Assembly (NCBI GenBank): GCA_030433805.1
Contig: JARUXA010000005.1
Span: 186,001-250,000, forward strand
Reading direction: 5' to 3'
From: Sphingomonas sp. PsM26
GTDB lineage: Bacteria; Pseudomonadota; Alphaproteobacteria; Sphingomonadales; Sphingomonadaceae
Length of the DNA stretch: 64,000 nt
The position numbers and the translations under genes are program-made. Positions within the stretch are counted from its first letter, which is position 1, and every line of letters starts with the position of its first letter. Below, in pieces: positions 62,168 to 64,000 of the stretch. Under the pieces are notes generated by a model. It had not been told where the DNA came from. It made no database searches and was given only the letters and a program-made list of their open reading frames with translations.

Positions 62168-64000
62168 ATGAAGGCGTTCACACTCAATCTTGGCCGGCAG
62201 TCGCGCGGCGTGCTCGCGATGCGCGCGGGCGTGTCGATGGCGGCGTTGCTTGCCGCCGGCACCAGCGCAAGTGCCTGGGCACAAGCCGAAACGCAGGCGA
62301 TCGCGCCCAACACGACTCAGGCCGCAGCGCCTGCGCAGGAAGTCGGTGAGCCCGCGCCCGCTGAAATCACGGGCGATATCGTCGTCACCGGACGCCGCGC
62401 CGCGCTGCAAGCCGCCGACCAGCGCAAGCGCCGCAGCGAGACGATCGTCGATTCGATCGTCGCCGATGATGCCGGCAAGTTGCCCGACAACTCGATCACC
62501 GAAGTGCTGCAGCGTGTCTCGGGCGTGTCGATCGTCCGCTTCGCCGCGCTCGGCGATCCCGATCACTATTCGGTCCAGGGTTCGGGCGTCCAGGTGCGTG
62601 GCCTGACCGGCGTGGCATCGCGGCTCAACGGGCGCGAAATCTTCAGCGCGAACAATGGCCGCGCGATCCTGTGGAGCGACGTGACGCCGGAACTGATGTC
62701 GGCAGTCGATGTCTACAAGGCGTCCACGGCGGATCTGATCGAAGGCGGCACCGGCGGCCAGATCGATCTGCGCACCAAGATGCCGTTCGACTTCAACGGC
62801 AAGTTCCATGTCGCGGGCACGGGCGAACTCGCGGTTGGCGACATGGCGAACAAGGTCGATCCGTCGGGCTCGATCCTGGTGACGGATTCGTTTGATACGC
62901 CGATCGGGCGGATCGGGTTGCTCGGCGATGTCGCGTTCAGCCAGTTCAGCTCGCTGTCGCAGTTCATCCGCACCAGCCCCTATTTCAAGACCAGGCTCAG
63001 CGATGGCAACGATCGGTACGTTCCCAGCGGCTTCGCGTATGGTGACGAGGCGTTCCAGTACAAGCGCTACGGCATCTACGGCGCGGCACAGTGGCAGCCC
63101 GCGGAATCGCTGACCTTCACCGGCAGCTTCTTCCAGTCACGCTACAAGAGCCAGTCGAGCGACTATGGCACGCAGCTCGATTCGCAGACGCTCGCGGTCG
63201 ATCCGGCGAGCAGCACGTTCGACAGCAACGGCCTGCTGACCAGCACGAACGCGCTGTTCAACCGTGATGTCAGCGCGGAAGGAAACTTCCAGCCGACGGG
63301 GCAGGCGGTCAACAGCAGCGGTAACAAGGGTTTCGTCCAGAGCAACACGGTGACGCGCGATTACTCGCTGTCGTTCGCCTGGGCGCCGAAGGATGGTCCG
63401 TTGTCGATCAAGGGCTCGCTCCAGCGGGTTGATTCCAGCCAGGTCTACGATCGTATCGACATCTTCCGCGATATCGGTTTCGGTCAGAGCTATGGCATCG
63501 ACCTGCGGGGGGATCTGCCCCAGATCAGCGTCGGGCCGGAAGCGCAGGCGGGGTTCGCCGATCCGTCAAAGTATTTCTGGACGGCCTCCATGCCGCACAA
63601 CGAACGCAACAAGGGGCGGCTCGACGCAGCCCAGCTCGACGCCGAATACAAGTTCGACGACAGCTTCTTCCGGTCGGTCAAGGTCGGCGGGCGTTACGCC
63701 AAGCGGACCGAGCGCGATCTTTCGAACGGCTATAACTGGACGGCGCTTGGCCGTGGCTGGAACGGCGATCCGCAGCTGACCTACGCCAACGCCGCAGCGG
63801 GTGACGTTGCCACCCATGCGTTCAAGGACTTCTTCCGCGGGAACGCAGCGTCGCCGGGTAACCTGATGTTCGCATCGGAGAATCTTGCGTCGCGATTCAA
63901 CGTCAACCGCACCGGGCTGGTGACGGCACCCCCGGCGGGCTTCTGCACCGGGCGCGAGTTCGACTGTTCGGCGTCGGGTCCTCTGCCGAGCACGGGCTAT
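62168..64000 (+). CDS. TonB-dependent receptor, N-terminal 611 residues (runs off the window)
   Basis: The ATG at 62168 (MKAFTLNLGRQSRG) has AGGGGGGA upstream. The leader ends near AWAQA, followed by an Ala/Pro-rich linker and the TonB-box-like DIVVTGRRAALQAA. The plug has VADDAGKLPDNSITEVLQR (quoted as LPDNSITEVLQRVSG) and VQVRGLTGVASRLNGRE. Barrel strands follow and the frame is open to the last base. This is the Caulobacter/Xanthomonas subfamily of oligosaccharide receptors. Divergence from GH3-GH9 suggests import of beta-glucan or xyloglucan oligosaccharides. The C-terminus is outside the window. Confidence 0.95.
   Translation, partial: MKAFTLNLGRQSRGVLAMRAGVSMAALLAAGTSASAWAQAETQAIAPNTTQAAAPAQEVGEPAPAEITGDIVVTGRRAALQAADQRKRRSETIVDSIVADDAGKLPDNSITEVLQRVSGVSIVRFAALGDPDHYSVQGSGVQVRGLTGVASRLNGREIFSANNGRAILWSDVTPELMSAVDVYKASTADLIEGGTGGQIDLRTKMPFDFNGKFHVAGTGELAVGDMANKVDPSGSILVTDSFDTPIGRIGLLGDVAFSQFSSLSQFIRTSPYFKTRLSDGNDRYVPSGFAYGDEAFQYKRYGIYGAAQWQPAESLTFTGSFFQSRYKSQSSDYGTQLDSQTLAVDPASSTFDSNGLLTSTNALFNRDVSAEGNFQPTGQAVNSSGNKGFVQSNTVTRDYSLSFAWAPKDGPLSIKGSLQRVDSSQVYDRIDIFRDIGFGQSYGIDLRGDLPQISVGPEAQAGFADPSKYFWTASMPHNERNKGRLDAAQLDAEYKFDDSFFRSVKVGGRYAKRTERDLSNGYNWTALGRGWNGDPQLTYANAAAGDVATHAFKDFFRGNAASPGNLMFASENLASRFNVNRTGLVTAPPAGFCTGREFDCSASGPLPSTGY

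Overview
The window is GC-rich, densely coded chromosomal DNA. It looks like a member of the Sphingomonadaceae (Sphingomonas or a close relative). The evidence is the set of TonB-dependent receptors with Caulobacter/Xanthomonas-type plugs, a TBDT / tryptophan-halogenase / SapC trio, a full kdp operon preceded by a TorF-type porin, and many secreted polysaccharide-degrading enzymes. I saw no insertion sequence, prophage, CRISPR array, tRNA or rRNA. The genus is an inference from gene content.

Layout. 1-3485: peptidases, namely the tail of a DUF885 protein, an S10 serine carboxypeptidase and a second DUF885 protein. 3588-12413 (minus): TorF porin, a 27-aa ORF, kdpF, A, B, C, D, E. 12583-17746 (minus): LysR regulator, an ABC-exporter-like protein whose nucleotide-binding domain has lost every catalytic motif, an HlyD-type adaptor and a TolC-type channel. 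17841-18094: two 118-nt GC-rich repeats. 18139-19314: CE1 esterase. 19600-23767: a TPP riboswitch followed by a TonB receptor, a kinase-fold protein and a PnuC/PnuT permease, which reads as a thiamine uptake and salvage operon. 23813-29504: small hypothetical proteins, a cysteine-cluster protein, an FAD monooxygenase fused to a TspO domain, DUF427, a class II photolyase and a YdcF-like protein. 29513-34675: a ybbP/ybbA-like pair divergent from a tesA-like esterase, then two proteins of unknown function.

34890-52582 and 57517-64000 hold carbohydrate-degradation genes: a beta-sandwich accessory protein with a GH43 arabinanase; a GH10 xylanase; the TBDT/halogenase/SapC trio; a DUF1593 protein with GH43-CBM6 and a GH31 enzyme carrying PA14; then GH9 and GH3 divergent from a TBDT that runs off the window. 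Substrates suggested are arabinoxylan, arabinan and xyloglucan or beta-glucan. Two of these promoters share a 14-bp LacI-type operator-like sequence. Between the two blocks lie housekeeping genes: an AI-2E-family permease, a phospholipase D-like protein, a HAD phosphatase and ribosomal protein S21.

The most notable items are the monooxygenase-TspO fusion, the exporter with a dead ATPase domain, the TPP-riboswitch salvage operon with a predicted kinase in the middle, the halogenase module, and the shared operator-like sites.
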